A stretch of 5,211 nucleotides of DNA. Source: an uncultured Bacteroidales bacterium. Lineage in GTDB: Bacteria; Bacteroidota; Bacteroidia; Bacteroidales; P3. The translations under genes were made by a program, and so were the position numbers. Position 1 is the stretch's first letter, and the number at the start of each line of letters is the position of its first letter. The notes beneath the pieces are model-generated. The model saw nothing but the letters and a program-made list of their open reading frames with translations. It searched no databases and was not told the DNA's origin. Below are positions 5,146 to 5,211 of the stretch, one piece after another. The stretch lies in the NCBI GenBank assembly GCA_937915785.1, contig CALGGY010000156.1, forward strand, positions 1 through 5,211, in the 5' to 3' direction.

Positions 5146-5211
5146 TAATCGACTGAATTTTTCGTTATGCGTATATGGAACAACAGAATCACACAGCAGA
5201 AAGCATCATGG

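Overview
The window looks like chromosomal DNA of a Bacteroidota (Bacteroidales-like) bacterium. The case rests on TAnnTTTG-type promoter elements, the near absence of Shine-Dalgarno sequences before the genes, a stand-alone RfaE domain II heptose-1-phosphate nucleotidyltransferase, and the PanD, PdxJ and small membrane protein sequences. The species cannot be named from the sequence. All credible genes lie on the minus strand, so transcription runs from high to low coordinates.

Right part (about 4120-5205): an AT-rich gene for a winged-helix plus HNH nuclease-like protein. Its frame has no ATG at its beginning and meets an in-frame stop only 4 bases from the window edge, so the 5' end is broken, frameshifted, or starts at TTG. 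It looks horizontally acquired and is probably a restriction-type or otherwise selfish endonuclease. Between it and pdxJ lies a 360-base gap with a 27-base direct repeat that also folds into a 10-bp-arm hairpin, G-runs, and at most a weak promoter.

Centre (2454-3759): pdxJ (pyridoxine 5'-phosphate synthase, vitamin B6) is followed by a conserved-looking 162-aa protein with one C-terminal membrane anchor. The 88-base spacer between them holds two palindromes that resemble a dispersed repeat unit.

Left-centre (402-2261): a compact operon of panD (aspartate 1-decarboxylase, beta-alanine for pantothenate/CoA), a multi-pass flippase-like membrane protein of the LPG-synthase TM family, and rfaE2 (nucleotide activation of heptose-1-phosphate for surface glycans). 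A TACCTTTG promoter element sits just before panD. The last two genes overlap by ATGA, and a hairpin after rfaE2 may end the operon. The operon joins coenzyme A precursor supply to envelope-related functions; the functional link is inferred.

Left edge (1-401): no confident gene. A full-consensus Bacteroidota promoter (TTTG-N20-TATATTTG) fires leftward at 238-269. It points at a reading frame that stays open to the window edge and at a cluster of TGTCC repeats, so a transcribed gene or a mobile-element end probably lies just outside.
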